DNA of 64,000 nucleotides, taken from contig CAJOIE010000014.1 in assembly GCA_905234605.1 (NCBI GenBank), forward strand, positions 22,664 to 86,663, read 5' to 3'. Below are positions 7,953 to 16,863 of the stretch, in pieces. The position numbers and the translations under genes were made by a program. Position 1 is the stretch's first letter. The number at the start of each line of letters is the position of its first letter. The stretch is from an uncultured Bacteroidaceae bacterium (GTDB taxonomy: Bacteria; Bacteroidota; Bacteroidia; Bacteroidales; Bacteroidaceae). Under the pieces are notes generated by a model. The model worked only from the letters and a program-made list of their open reading frames with translations, did no database searches and was not told where the DNA came from.

Positions 7953-8987
7953 CTACGCCATGCCTGCCACTATGCTCACGGCGAGGGCGGCCACGAGGGC
8001 GAGAGCGAGCACGGCGGCCCAGAAGGGTGCGAGGCGCGAGCGCGAGAGGGCTATGTAGTGGGCTGCCGAGGGTGCGAGCGTCACGATGAGCAGCGGCAGC
8101 AGCTGACGGCCGTAGCGCGGCTGGAGCAGCATCCACAGGACTATGGTGCAGAGGATGGTGATGTAGGCGTAGTGGCAGGTGCGCACGCGTATCTTGTCGT
8201 CGGCGCTCACGCCGAGGTAGTGGGCCACGCCCGTGACGGCGAAGAGGACTGCCGCGCCCGCAGAGGCCACGATGGCTGCGCGCGGCCGTGCCCATGCAGC
8301 GATGCTGTGGCGGAGGGCGTCGGTGTCGGCGGAGCTGAGCCACTGCAAGTATATGTCGGGCAGGAGGGGCTGACCCGTGGAAAGCGAGCGCAGCGGTGCC
8401 GCCACGGGCGATGCCATTGTGCCGAGGTGCTCTGCGAGAGGCTGCCACCGGCCTGTGGCGAAGGCTGCCGTGGCCCACAGTGCGTAGGGCACCATGAGAC
8501 CCATGAGCGCGGCTGCCAGGGAGCGCGGCGTGAGCGTCCGCATGTGCACGGCCTGGCACAGCATCAGCACCGGCGCGAGCCACAGCAGCGGCGGCCATGC
8601 CAAGGAGCCGGCGGAAAGCATGAGGCAGGCATACAGCGTGTCGGGCTCGGGGCGGACGGCGGCGGCGGTGTCGAAGAGGCTGCGCACGGTCAGGGCCAGG
8701 GCTAAGGCTGCGATGGTGCCGCCTTGCAGCTCGTGGAGCGGAGTGGCCACGGCCATGAGCAGCAGGAACACCGTCGAGACCATGCGCGAGCGCATGCGCA
8801 ACAGGGCATGCACGGCTGCTGTCTCGATGACGACGTAGGCGGTGAGGGCGCAGGCCACCCATCCGGCGAGCAGGCGCAGCGAATAGCCTCCCCACGGCAG
8901 CCACCACGTCAGGGTGGCTGCCACGGCGGCTGCAGGCAGTGTCAGCGAGCTCTCGCTCAGGCGGCGGAGAGGGCGGTCGGTCAGCAA
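7953..8987 (-). CDS. polytopic membrane protein of unknown function
   Basis: A 344-residue, strongly hydrophobic protein with about nine or ten predicted membrane spans (for example residues 16-34, 38-55, 73-92, 123-145, 150-170, 240-262, 280-297 and 320-343). I recognise no catalytic motif. The start codon overlaps the last 7 bp of purD, so it is probably translated by coupling with purD. Positional association with purine synthesis may be incidental. It could be one of the uncharacterised DUF membrane families of Bacteroidetes. Confidence 0.7.
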   Translation of the reverse strand: MLTDRPLRRLSESSLTLPAAAVAATLTWWLPWGGYSLRLLAGWVACALTAYVVIETAAVHALLRMRSRMVSTVFLLLMAVATPLHELQGGTIAALALALTVRSLFDTAAAVRPEPDTLYACLMLSAGSLAWPPLLWLAPVLMLCQAVHMRTLTPRSLAAALMGLMVPYALWATAAFATGRWQPLAEHLGTMASPVAAPLRSLSTGQPLLPDIYLQWLSSADTDALRHSIAAWARPRAAIVASAGAAVLFAVTGVAHYLGVSADDKIRVRTCHYAYITILCTIVLWMLLQPRYGRQLLPLLIVTLAPSAAHYIALSRSRLAPFWAAVLALALVAALAVSIVAGMA

Positions 8988-10327
8988 GGCACGGCAGTGT
9001 TGGTGCCCTCGAGGGCGATGAGGTCGGCAGCGATGTCGCGGCGGTAGTAGGCCTTGTCGAAGGCTATGCGTGCTGCCACGCCGAGGCTGGTGCGGCGCGC
9101 CTCGTCAACGGTGTTGCCCCACGACGACACGGCGACGACACGGCCGCCGGCGGTGACCAGGCGGCCGGCGGCGTCGACGGCGGTGCCGGCATGAAAGACG
9201 ACACTCTCCCCTGTCTCGGGCAGCGCGATGGGCAGGCCGCGCTCATAGGCTCCCGGATAGCCGCCGCTGACGACCATCACGCAGACTGCCGCGCGCGGGT
9301 CCTCGGCCACCGTGCAGCCCTCGAGCCGCCGGCCGGCGGCAGCCAGCAGGAGCTCGCACAGGTCGGCGCGCAGGCGGAGCATGACAGTCTCCGTCTCGGG
9401 GTCGCCCATGCGGCAGTTGTACTCGATGACCTTGGGCTCACCGTCTCGCGTGCGTATGAGCCCAAAGAAGATGAAGCCGCGATAGTCGATGCCCTCGGCG
9501 GCAAGACCCTCCACCGTGGGGCGCACGATGGTCTGCTCCACACGGCGCATCCACGCGGCGTCGGCAAAGGTCACCGGCGACACGGAGCCCATGCCGCCCG
9601 TGTTCGGCCCCGTGTCGGCCTCGCCAATGCGCTTGTAGTCCTTGGCCACGGGCAGCAGCTTGTAGGTGCGGCCGTCGGTAAGGGCGAAGACACTGCACTC
9701 GATGCCGTCGAGGTACTCCTCGACGACCACACGTGCCGACGCCTGCCCGAAACGCCCCCCGAGCATGGCGCGCAGCTCGCTCTCGGCCTCGGCCAGCGTG
9801 GGCACGATGACCACGCCCTTGCCCGCACACAGGCCGTCGGCCTTGAGCACGTAGGGCGCCGGCAGCGTGCGCAGGAAAGCCACGGCAGCATCGGCCTCCA
9901 TGGCCGTGAAGGTGCGGTGGCGCGCCGTGGGGATGCCGTGACGCTGCATGAAGCCCTTGGCGAAGTCCTTGCTGCCCTCGAGCTGTGCGCCCTCGGCCGT
10001 GGGACCCACGATGGCCACATGGCACAGCTGCGCGTCGGCACGGAAATAGTCCACGATGCCGCGCACGAGAGGGTCCTCGGGACCCACCACCACGAGGCCG
10101 ATGCCCTCCGTGAGCACCAACTGCCGCACGGCGTCAAAGTCGGTGGCGGAGACTGCCGCATTGCGCGAGCGCACCACACTGCCGTCGGCCGCACGGCGCG
10201 CCAGTGCCATGCCTGCCGTGCCGCCGTTGCCAGGGGCTACGATGAGAGCTTCCACAAGCTCCGACTGGGCCAGCTTCCACGCCAAGGCGTGCTCGCGGCC
10301 ACCACTGCCTAAGAGAAGTACCTTCAT
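8981..10327 (-). CDS. purD: phosphoribosylamine-glycine ligase (GAR synthetase)
   Basis: Joins glycine to 5-phosphoribosylamine using ATP, the second step of purine synthesis. The 448 residues carry the PurD start MKVLLLGSGGREHALAWKL, the PGNGGT loop (about residue 32), VVVGPEDPLVRGI, the ATP-grasp segment YVLKADGLCAGKGV (about 140) and the metal-binding EYNCRMGDPETE (about 287). It heads a two-gene leftward operon. The 5' leader of about 140 nt contains a 16-bp inverted repeat (see 10359-10414). Confidence 0.96.
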   Translation of the reverse strand: MKVLLLGSGGREHALAWKLAQSELVEALIVAPGNGGTAGMALARRAADGSVVRSRNAAVSATDFDAVRQLVLTEGIGLVVVGPEDPLVRGIVDYFRADAQLCHVAIVGPTAEGAQLEGSKDFAKGFMQRHGIPTARHRTFTAMEADAAVAFLRTLPAPYVLKADGLCAGKGVVIVPTLAEAESELRAMLGGRFGQASARVVVEEYLDGIECSVFALTDGRTYKLLPVAKDYKRIGEADTGPNTGGMGSVSPVTFADAAWMRRVEQTIVRPTVEGLAAEGIDYRGFIFFGLIRTRDGEPKVIEYNCRMGDPETETVMLRLRADLCELLLAAAGRRLEGCTVAEDPRAAVCVMVVSGGYPGAYERGLPIALPETGESVVFHAGTAVDAAGRLVTAGGRVVAVSSWGNTVDEARRTSLGVAARIAFDKAYYRRDIAADLIALEGTNTAVPC

Positions 10328-10358
10328 GAGGATGAGATATTATGAGGTTGAAGTAATA

Positions 10359-10414
10359 TGGCGGTATAACGGCATTGCGGCGTTGCGGAACACCAGTATG
10401 CCGTTATACCGCCA
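10359..10414 (-). promoter_or_regulatory. 16-bp perfect inverted repeat in the purD leader
   Basis: TGGCGGTATAACGGCA at 10359-10374 is exactly mirrored by TGCCGTTATACCGCCA at 10399-10414 around a 24-nt loop with repeated GCGG. It sits between the predicted purD promoter (10484-10477) and the start codon (10327), so it would be a stable hairpin in the leader RNA or an operator-like DNA site. No purine riboswitch core is recognisable. Confidence 0.6.
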
Positions 10415-10476
10415 TTCCGCCAAGCTCCAGGCACAGGGCACCGTGGAGGGCAGGCCGCAACGACCCGCCACGGGTG

Positions 10477-10484
10477 CAAAAGTA
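10477..10484 (-). promoter_or_regulatory. -7 element of the purD promoter
   Basis: The minus strand reads TACTTTTG, a perfect TAnnTTTG box, about 150 nt upstream of purD. A clear -33 TTTG is not visible at the expected spacing, so activity may need an activator or be modest. Confidence 0.55.
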
Positions 10485-10580
10485 GTGTAAACGACGCAGC
10501 CACCACCACCGCCGGCCAGCCATTTTGCAGCCCCGCCCGCCATATTTCTTGCCATGCACCCCCCAAAAAGAGGGCATTCC

Positions 10581-10611
10581 TTTGGTCTGTCGGCTATTTG
10601 TCCTACTTTTG
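10581..10611 (+). promoter_or_regulatory. fumarate reductase operon promoter
   Basis: TTTG at 10581-10584 and TACTTTTG at 10604-10611 are separated by 19 bp, an exact match to the Bacteroidetes housekeeping promoter (TTTG-N19-TAnnTTTG). The leader to frdC is about 90 nt and rich in A, C and T, typical of strong Bacteroidetes leaders. This is the best promoter in the window. Confidence 0.8.
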
Positions 10612-10708
10612 CCAACACGCACCCCCCACAATCCGCATTACGTGCGAACACTCTATACCTTTACAGTAATTACTCACCAAAAACTTTCCTAATCCCCATC
10701 CTCTCATT

Positions 10709-11419
10709 ATGTGGTTAGTTGATTCTTCCATCGGAAGGAAAGTGGTCATGTCGGTCACCGGCCTGGCCCTTATCCTGTTCCTGACGTTCCATGCGTCAAT
10801 GAATGTCGTGGCCCTGTTCAGCGCAGAAGGCTACAACATGATCTGCGAGTTCCTCGGCGCCAACTGGTATGCCGTAGTGGCCACGGTGGGCCTTGCCGCC
10901 CTGATGGCACTGCACTTCGTGTTTGCCACCATCCTCACCCTCCAGAACAGGAAGGCACGCGGCAGCGACAGCTATGCCGTGACAGCCAAGCCCGAGAAAG
11001 TGGAGTGGTACAGCCAGAACATGTACGTGCTTGGCCTCATCATCTGCCTGGGCCTGCTGCTCCACCTGTGGCACTTCTGGTACAACATGATGTGCGCCGA
11101 GCTCATGGGCCACTCGGTGACCTTCGCCGGCGGCAACGCCCTGAGCCCCTCCGACGGCTACAACTGGATTGTCTACACCTTCCACGACCAGCCGGGCGCA
11201 CCCCTCTACTCGCTGCTCTACATGGTGTGGTTCTGCGCCATCTGGTTCCACATGAACCACGGCATCTGGAGCGCCATCCAGACCCTGGGCTGGAGCGGCA
11301 AGATATGGCACAGCCGCTGGCAGTGCATCAGCTTCATCTGGAGCACCATCGTGGTGCTGATGTTCGCCGTAGTCGTCATCAAGTTCGCCATCTGGGGCGA
11401 CGCCCCCATCTGCGGATGA
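10709..11419 (+). CDS. frdC: fumarate reductase/succinate dehydrogenase cytochrome b subunit
   Basis: Membrane anchor of the quinol:fumarate reductase. The 236 residues have five membrane spans (about 12-35, 55-80, 105-130, 160-185, 205-228) and conserved His residues within or near them (FLTFHASMN, ALHFVFA, LLHLWHFWYN, WFHMNHGIW), as expected for a di-heme b-type cytochrome. It is first in the frdC-frdA-frdB operon, the order usual in Bacteroides. In anaerobic Bacteroidales the complex supports fumarate respiration and succinate formation. Confidence 0.93.
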   Translation: MWLVDSSIGRKVVMSVTGLALILFLTFHASMNVVALFSAEGYNMICEFLGANWYAVVATVGLAALMALHFVFATILTLQNRKARGSDSYAVTAKPEKVEWYSQNMYVLGLIICLGLLLHLWHFWYNMMCAELMGHSVTFAGGNALSPSDGYNWIVYTFHDQPGAPLYSLLYMVWFCAIWFHMNHGIWSAIQTLGWSGKIWHSRWQCISFIWSTIVVLMFAVVVIKFAIWGDAPICG

Positions 11420-11479
11420 GAGCAGAGATAGCGACCCTCACACAACTCCCACCATCAACAACAATCACCTATTAGCAAT

Positions 11480-13471
11480 ATGGCAACAGACAACGTGAAG
11501 AAGATAGACTCTCGCATACCCGAGGGCCCCGTTGCTGAGAAATGGACCAACTACAAGGCCCACCAGCGCCTGGTCAACCCAAAGAACAAGCTCAAGCTCG
11601 ACGTCATCGTCGTTGGCACAGGCCTGGCAGGCGCCAGTGCCGCAGCCTCGCTCGGAGAGATGGGCTTCAACGTGTACAACTTCTGCATCCAGGACAGCCC
11701 GCGCCGCGCCCACTCCATAGCCGCACAGGGAGGCATCAACGCCGCCAAGAACTACCAGAACGACGGCGACTCCGTGTACCGCCTCTTCTACGACACCGTC
11801 AAGGGCGGCGACTACCGTGCACGCGAGGCCAACGTCTACCGCCTTGCCGAAGTGAGCAACAACATCATCGACCAGTGCGTGGCACAAGGCGTGCCCTTCG
11901 CCCGTGAGTACGGCGGAATGCTGGCCAACCGCAGCTTCGGCGGAGCACAGGTCAGCCGCACATTCTACGCCAAGGGACAGACAGGACAGCAACTGCTGCT
12001 CGGAGCATACTCAGCCCTCTCGGCACAGGTGCAGGCAGGCAAGGTGAAGCTCTTCACCCGCTACGAGATGGAGGACGTGGTCATCGTCGACGGACGCGCA
12101 CGGGGCATCATAGCCAAGAACCTCGTCACAGGCAAGCTCGAGCGCTTCTCGGCCAACGCCGTGGTCATCGCCACCGGCGGCTACGGCAACGCCTACTTCC
12201 TCTCCACCAACGCCATGGGCTGCAACTGCACCGCCGCCGTGCAGTGCTACCGCAAAGGCGCTTACATGGCCAACCCATCCTACGTACAGATACACCCCAC
12301 ATGCATACCCGTGCACGGCGACAAGCAATCGAAGCTCACCCTCATGTCAGAGTCCCTGCGCAACGACGGACGCATCTGGGTGCCCAAGAAGCTCGAGGAC
12401 GCCAAGAAGCTGCAGGCCGGCACACTGCAAGGCTGGGAGATACCCGAGGAAGACCGCGACTACTACCTGGAACGCCGCTACCCCGCCTTCGGCAACCTTG
12501 TGCCGCGCGACGTGGCATCGCGTGCCGCCAAGGAACGCTGCGACAAGGGCTTCGGCGTGAACAGCACAGGCCTCGCCGTGTTCCTCGACTTCTCCGAGAG
12601 CATCAACCGCCTTGGCCTCGACGCCATGAAGCAGCGCTACGGCAACCTCTTCGACATGTACGAGGAGATAACCGACGTATACCCCGGCGACCTGGCCAAC
12701 GAGATCAACGGCGTGAAGTACTACAAGCCCATGATGATATACCCCGCCATACACTACACCATGGGCGGCGTATGGGTCGACTACGAGCTGCAGACCTCCA
12801 TCCCAGGCCTCTTCGCCATCGGCGAGTGCAACTTCTCTGACCACGGTGCCAACCGCCTCGGAGCCTCCGCACTCATGCAAGGCCTGGCCGACGGCTACTT
12901 CGTGCTCCCCTACACCATACAGAACTACCTGGCCGACCAGGCCATCTGGCCGCGCATCAGCACCGACATGCCCGAGTTCGCCGAGGCAGAGCGCGCCGTC
13001 GACAGCGAGCTCACACGCCTGCTCAGCATCAAGGGCAAGCGCTCCGTGGACAGCATACACAAGGAGCTCGGGCACATCATGTGGGAATACGTAGGCATGG
13101 GACGCACAGCCGAAGGCCTCAAGGAAGGCATCAGGAAGATGCGCGAGCTGCAGAAGGTGTTCGACACAGACCTCTTCGTGCCAGGCACCAAGGAAGGCCT
13201 CAACGTGGAGCTCGACAAGGCCGTGCACCTACGCGACTTCTTCACCATGGGCGAGCTCGTGGCCCACGACGCACTCTCACGCAACGAGAGCTGCGGCGGC
13301 CACTTCCGCGAGGAGTACCAGACACCCGAGGGCGAGGCTCAGCGCGACGACCAGAACTACTTCTACGTAGGCTGCTGGGAGTACCAGGGTGCCGACAAGG
13401 ATCCGGAGCTCATCAAGGAGCCCCTCGAATATGAGGCTATCAAGGTGCAGACACGCAACTACAAGAACTAA
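11480..13471 (+). CDS. frdA: fumarate reductase/succinate dehydrogenase flavoprotein subunit
   Basis: The catalytic FAD subunit, which reduces fumarate to succinate. The 663-residue length fits the Bacteroides/Wolinella-type FrdA. Visible are the FAD Rossmann loop [17 protein letters not shown] (about residues 38-54), the flavinylated His motif [16 protein letters not shown] (about 75-90), [11 protein letters not shown], and the active-site region [22 protein letters not shown] (about 430) and [25 protein letters not shown] close the core. It is 60 bp after frdC. Confidence 0.96.
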   Translation: MATDNVKKIDSRIPEGPVAEKWTNYKAHQRLVNPKNKLKLDVIVVGTGLAGASAAASLGEMGFNVYNFCIQDSPRRAHSIAAQGGINAAKNYQNDGDSVYRLFYDTVKGGDYRAREANVYRLAEVSNNIIDQCVAQGVPFAREYGGMLANRSFGGAQVSRTFYAKGQTGQQLLLGAYSALSAQVQAGKVKLFTRYEMEDVVIVDGRARGIIAKNLVTGKLERFSANAVVIATGGYGNAYFLSTNAMGCNCTAAVQCYRKGAYMANPSYVQIHPTCIPVHGDKQSKLTLMSESLRNDGRIWVPKKLEDAKKLQAGTLQGWEIPEEDRDYYLERRYPAFGNLVPRDVASRAAKERCDKGFGVNSTGLAVFLDFSESINRLGLDAMKQRYGNLFDMYEEITDVYPGDLANEINGVKYYKPMMIYPAIHYTMGGVWVDYELQTSIPGLFAIGECNFSDHGANRLGASALMQGLADGYFVLPYTIQNYLADQAIWPRISTDMPEFAEAERAVDSELTRLLSIKGKRSVDSIHKELGHIMWEYVGMGRTAEGLKEGIRKMRELQKVFDTDLFVPGTKEGLNVELDKAVHLRDFFTMGELVAHDALSRNESCGGHFREEYQTPEGEAQRDDQNYFYVGCWEYQGADKDPELIKEPLEYEAIKVQTRNYKN

Positions 13472-13634
13472 ACGGCCCGCCCGCCGGCCCCACTCCCAGG
13501 GAGGGAGAGCCTGCGGAATGATGCCACCTAAATATCATAACAATAACCATTAACCAACGACCCTGTAAACTCCTGCATGCGCCAGCCGCTACCCTCCCCC
13601 TGCGGGAGGCGACGGGGGTGGGTCTTCCAAGAAT

Positions 13635-14393
13635 ATGGCCAAGAACTTAACCGTCACCATAAAGTTCTGGAAACAGGACGGTCCCAAGGCAAAGGGACAC
13701 TTCGACACGCATGTGCTCAAGGACATACCCGACGACACCTCCTTCCTTGAGGCCCTCGACATCATGAACGAGGAGCTCATCGAGGCCGGCAAGGAGCCCT
13801 TCGTGTTCGACCACGACTGCCGCGAGGGCATCTGCGGCATGTGCTCGCTCTACATCAACGGCACGCCCCACGGCAAGACCGAGCGCGGCGCCACCACCTG
13901 CCAGCTCTACATGCGCCGCTTCCGCGACGGCGAGACCATCACCGTGGAGCCCTGGCGCTCCGCCGGCTTCCCCGTCATCAAGGACTGCATGGTGGATCGC
14001 TCCGCCTTCGACAAGATAATCCAGGCCGGCGGCTACACCACCGTGCGCACCGGACAGCCCCAGGATGCCAACGCCATCCTCATCCCCAAGCAGGATGCCG
14101 ACGAGGCCATGGACTGCGCCAGCTGCATAGGCTGCGGCGCATGTGTGGCAGCGTGCAAGAACGGCTCCGCCATGCTCTTCGTCAGCAGCAAGGTCAGCCA
14201 GCTCGCACTCCTGCCGCAGGGACGCCCCGAAGCCGCCAGGCGCGCCAAGGCCATGGTGGCCAAGATGGACGAGCTCGGCTTCGGCAACTGCACCAACACA
14301 CGTGCCTGCGAGGCCGTGTGCCCCAAGCAGGAGACGATAGCCAACATAGCCCGCCTCAACCGCGAGTTCATCAAGGCCAAGCTCGCCGACTGA
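13635..14393 (+). CDS. frdB: fumarate reductase/succinate dehydrogenase iron-sulfur subunit
   Basis: Carries electrons from the quinol-oxidising membrane subunit to FrdA through three Fe-S clusters. The 252 residues show the [2Fe-2S] ligands in [16 protein letters not shown] and the Cys of TTCQLYM (about residues 59-95), then [17 protein letters not shown] (about 155-172) and [15 protein letters not shown] (about 217-231) for the [4Fe-4S]/[3Fe-4S] clusters. A 163-bp gap with GC-rich inverted segments separates it from frdA, which could tune its expression relative to frdA. Confidence 0.95.
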   Translation: MAKNLTVTIKFWKQDGPKAKGHFDTHVLKDIPDDTSFLEALDIMNEELIEAGKEPFVFDHDCREGICGMCSLYINGTPHGKTERGATTCQLYMRRFRDGETITVEPWRSAGFPVIKDCMVDRSAFDKIIQAGGYTTVRTGQPQDANAILIPKQDADEAMDCASCIGCGACVAACKNGSAMLFVSSKVSQLALLPQGRPEAARRAKAMVAKMDELGFGNCTNTRACEAVCPKQETIANIARLNREFIKAKLAD

Positions 14394-14411
14394 AGAAACA
14401 CACCCATTCTG

Positions 14412-14446
14412 CGGCGGGCAGACATTGTGCTGCCCGCCGTTGCTTT
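14412..14446 (+). terminator. terminator of the frdCAB operon
   Basis: A perfect 10-bp GC stem, CGGCGGGCAG (14412-14421) with CTGCCCGCCG (14430-14439), has an 8-nt loop and a short T-rich tail (TTGCTTT). It lies 19 bp after the frdB stop. Confidence 0.75.
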
Positions 14447-14701
14447 CCCCTGACGCCGCAGCTGGTGCAGACACGCGGCGTGGAGGAGCGCGACGCCTTG
14501 CAGCAGAGGCTGTTCGTGCAGTTTCACCACCTCGGCGACGACGGCAGCAGCTCGCAGTCCACACAGACAAGCTACATGGGCAAAGGCATCTGGCAGGACG
14601 ACAGCTATCCATGCAAGGGCGAGCGCTGGATGGCCACCCTGCACTTCCATGGCGGCCGCGTCAAGGCCGAGACACCCGTCGTCACATGGACTGAAGACTA
14701 A
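14447..14701 (+). pseudogene. possible remnant of a truncated coding sequence
   Basis: Between the frd terminator and the next gene, one frame reads as plausible protein to a TAA at 14699-14701: GVEERDALQQRLFVQFHHLG, then GDDGSSSQSTQTSYMGKGIW, ending HFHGGRVKAETPVVTWTED. The frame has no suitable start codon; upstream it crosses the frd terminator. The composition (aromatic, charged, Gly-rich) looks like the end of a secreted or enzyme domain. I cannot assign a family, and a non-coding explanation is possible. Confidence 0.35.
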
Positions 14702-14739
14702 TCCACACCATACATCAAACCATCATTAACCATCCTCCC

Positions 14740-15210
14740 ATGAACAGACATCTCCTTACCCTTGCAGCAACACTGCTCTTAGCCGGTAGTGTGCAGGCTG
14801 GCCTGAACGGATCCTTATCGCTCAAGGGCAACGTTGCCTGCATGCCGCTCAGCTATGCTGCCGTGGCAGCTGCCGACAGCACCACCGTCAGCCCTGCCGT
14901 CACCGAATTTCCAGAGCAGGCAGCCCAGTTCCCTGGCGGGGACCAGGCATGCTATGCCTTCATAGCGAGCCACATGCGCTACCCGACGAAAGCCATTCAG
15001 GAGGGCATCGCGGGCCGTGTCGTGGTGAGATTCGTCGTCGAGAAGGACGGCAGCCTGACCGACATCACCGTCATGCGCTCGCCCGCCCCCGTGCTGAGCA
15101 AGGAGGCCGTGCGCATAGTGCGCTCCATGCCCCGCTGGCAGCCTGCCATGCAAGGAGGCGTAGCGGTGCGCTCGCGCTACCTATTGACTCTCACCTTCAA
15201 GCTCAACTGA
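14740..15210 (+). CDS. secreted protein with a TonB C-terminal-type domain
   Basis: A 156-residue exported protein. The first 20 residues (MNRHLLTLAATLLLAGSVQA) are a signal peptide. From about residue 65 the TonB_C fold is recognisable: FPGGDQACYAFIASHMRYP, GIAGRVVVRFVVEKDGSLTD, RIVRSMPRWQPAMQGG and RYLLTLTFKL. Full TonB proteins have an N-terminal membrane anchor and Pro-rich spacer; this one has neither, so it is more likely a free periplasmic TonB-like protein. The A/C-rich leader (CATCATTAACCATCCTCCC) is typical of these genes. Confidence 0.8.
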   Translation: MNRHLLTLAATLLLAGSVQAGLNGSLSLKGNVACMPLSYAAVAAADSTTVSPAVTEFPEQAAQFPGGDQACYAFIASHMRYPTKAIQEGIAGRVVVRFVVEKDGSLTDITVMRSPAPVLSKEAVRIVRSMPRWQPAMQGGVAVRSRYLLTLTFKLN

Positions 15211-15241
15211 GGGGCGGCAGACGCCACGGTGCGTGCAAACA

Positions 15242-15289
15242 GCAAAACACCGTGCAGGGTCCGGATGCGGAACCCTGCACGGTGTTTGC
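15242..15289. terminator. bidirectional hairpin built from the CACCGTGCAGGGT repeat
   Basis: Arms at 15242-15260 and 15272-15289 pair over 18 bp with one bulged A; each arm contains CACCGTGCAGGGT or its complement. It lies between convergent genes ending at 15210 (+) and 15327 (-), so it probably terminates both. The loop is 11 nt (CCGGATGCGGA). Confidence 0.7.
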
Positions 15290-15326
15290 GTTATGCCTGC
15301 ACCGTGGCAGCACGGAGGGTGCACGG

Positions 15327-15647
15327 TCACATAACCATCGACGGCATGCCGAGGGCGTCGATGGCAGCATCGACCGACTCGTAGGTGTACTGGTTGCGCC
15401 GGCGCAGGGCTACCATCAGCTCGAGCAGCTGGCGGAAGGGCTCACGGCGGTATTCAGGCATGATGCCTGCCTCGTAGCGGCGTTTCTGCGACTTGACCCA
15501 GTTGATCATGTTGCGCTCGTCCGCCTTATACTTCGACGGACGGTAGCCATGCTCACGGATGAAGCCCATTATCATGTCGAGGTTAGCCGCCCACTTGAGG
15601 TCGTTGGTGGACAATGCCGCGGCCTGCATTTGAGGTTGTCCTGCCAT
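15327..15647 (-). CDS. small protein resembling a helicase-associated domain
   Basis: About 106 residues from MAGQPQMQAAALSTNDLKW. The core NLDMIMGFIREHGYRPSKYK, then NMINWVKSQKRRYEAG and YRREPFRQLLEL, follows the helicase-associated pattern (W, tyrosine/His-Gly segment, W-V-x-x-Q-R, small helix pair), a DNA-binding-like module normally repeated in helicases. Here it stands alone. A TAnnTTTG promoter at 15742-15735 supports expression. The ATG at 15647 was preferred because an in-frame ATG at about 15730 would overlap the promoter. Confidence 0.6.
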   Translation of the reverse strand: MAGQPQMQAAALSTNDLKWAANLDMIMGFIREHGYRPSKYKADERNMINWVKSQKRRYEAGIMPEYRREPFRQLLELMVALRRRNQYTYESVDAAIDALGMPSMVM

Positions 15648-15734
15648 GAATGCTGTTGGGGGGGTTATGTGTGATGCAATCTGCGGTTGTGGCCATGGAC
15701 GGCGGCCATGACACGGGCCGCCATCCATCGCTTG

Positions 15735-15742
15735 CAAAGATA
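15735..15742 (-). promoter_or_regulatory. -7 element for the 15647-15327 gene
   Basis: The minus strand reads TATCTTTG. The predicted start near 15728 leaves a leader of about 80 nt to the ATG at 15647. Confidence 0.6.
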
Positions 15743-15817
15743 GCCACGACAACCGACACTGGCTATTCACAGCCGCATATTTTTGCACATGCAGGGCCAT
15801 GCAATGCGCGAAACTGC

Positions 15818-15825
15818 TATCTTTG
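15818..15825 (+). promoter_or_regulatory. -7 element of the nagB promoter
   Basis: TATCTTTG lies 80 bp upstream of nagB, divergent from the promoter at 15735. The following leader (CATCAAACACATCAAAACC) is A/C-rich and unstructured, typical of Bacteroidetes. Confidence 0.65.
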
Positions 15826-15904
15826 CCGCCAAAGGCACTGCCCACACGCCCCGGACAAAGCCCATCAAACACATCAAAACCATTAACCACACAAAGAGAC
15901 AACC

Positions 15905-16696
15905 ATGAGAGTCATCATCGAACCCTCCTACGACCGCATGTCGCAATGGGCTGCCGACTACGTCATCGCCCGCATCAACGCCGCCAAGCCCACGGCAGAG
16001 AAACCCTTCGTGCTCGGCCTGCCCACCGGCAGCAGCCCCATCGGCATGTACCAGGCACTGGTGAAGGCCAACAAGGAAGGCCGCGTCACGTTCCGCCACG
16101 TGCTCACGTTCAACATGGACGAGTATGTGGCCCTGCCCGAGTCGCACCCCGAGAGCTACCACAGCTTCATGGCCACCAACCTCTTCGACCACATCGACAT
16201 CCCGCGCGAGAATATACACATCCTCAACGGCAACGCCAAGGACCTCGCCGCCGAGTGCGCCCGCTACGAGCAGATGATAGCCCAGGCCGGAGGCATAGAC
16301 CTCTTCATCGGCGGCATAGGCCCCGACGGACACATAGCCTTCAACGAGCCAGGCTCATCGCTCACGTCACGCACACGCGTCAAGACCCTCACCACCGACA
16401 CACGCGTGGCCAACAGCCGCTTCTTCGGCGGACACCCCGAAGACGTGCCCGCCACAGCCCTCACCGTGGGCGTAGGCACAGTGATGGACGCACGCGAGGT
16501 GCTCATCCTCTGCAACGGACACAACAAGGCACGCGCCCTGCAGGCAGCCATCGAAGGCCCCGTCACGCAGTGGTGGACCATCAGCGCCCTGCAGCTCCAC
16601 GCCCACGGCATCATCGTCTGCGACGAAGCCGCCACCGAAGAGATTAAGCACGGCACATACAAGTACTTCAAGGACATCGAGAAAGACAACCTGTAA
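15905..16696 (+). CDS. nagB: glucosamine-6-phosphate deaminase
   Basis: Converts glucosamine-6-phosphate to fructose-6-phosphate and ammonia, linking amino-sugar use with glycolysis. The 263 residues include [17 protein letters not shown] (about 36-52), the catalytic Asp in [20 protein letters not shown] (about 70), [20 protein letters not shown] with the catalytic His (about 137-156), and an [15 protein letters not shown] tail. It stands alone behind its own promoter, with no nag operon partners visible. Confidence 0.96.
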   Translation: MRVIIEPSYDRMSQWAADYVIARINAAKPTAEKPFVLGLPTGSSPIGMYQALVKANKEGRVTFRHVLTFNMDEYVALPESHPESYHSFMATNLFDHIDIPRENIHILNGNAKDLAAECARYEQMIAQAGGIDLFIGGIGPDGHIAFNEPGSSLTSRTRVKTLTTDTRVANSRFFGGHPEDVPATALTVGVGTVMDAREVLILCNGHNKARALQAAIEGPVTQWWTISALQLHAHGIIVCDEAATEEIKHGTYKYFKDIEKDNL

Positions 16697-16710
16697 GGGA
16701 AAGCTTTCGC

Positions 16711-16856
16711 AGAGTCCGAGGAACCCAAGGAGTTATAGGAGTCAAAGGAGCCAGAGGAAACAAGCCGATACCGTGGCAGCGCAAGGACTGCCAGCAAAAC
16801 ACCATCAGGCCTAACTCCCATGCCTCCTATAACCCCTATTCCTCCCATTCCACCAG
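16711..16856 (+). repeat. two degenerate 9-bp-period arrays upstream of the sirtuin gene
   Basis: The first array, 16711-16764, is six 9-mers, mostly of the form GGAnnnnnn (GGAACCCAA, GGAGTTATA, GGAGTCAAA, GGAGCCAGA, GGAAACAAG). The second, 16812-16856, is five pyrimidine-rich 9-mers (TAACTCCCA, TGCCTCCTA, TAACCCCTA, TTCCTCCCA, TTCCACCAG) ending 7 nt before the ATG at 16864. They belong to the leader-array class also seen near dtd, punA and others. Confidence 0.65.
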
Positions 16857-16863
16857 CCACCCC

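Noticed and set aside
10340..10651. Minus-strand frame of about 100 residues upstream of purD.
   Set aside because: It spans the purD promoter and inverted repeat and has no protein-like pattern.
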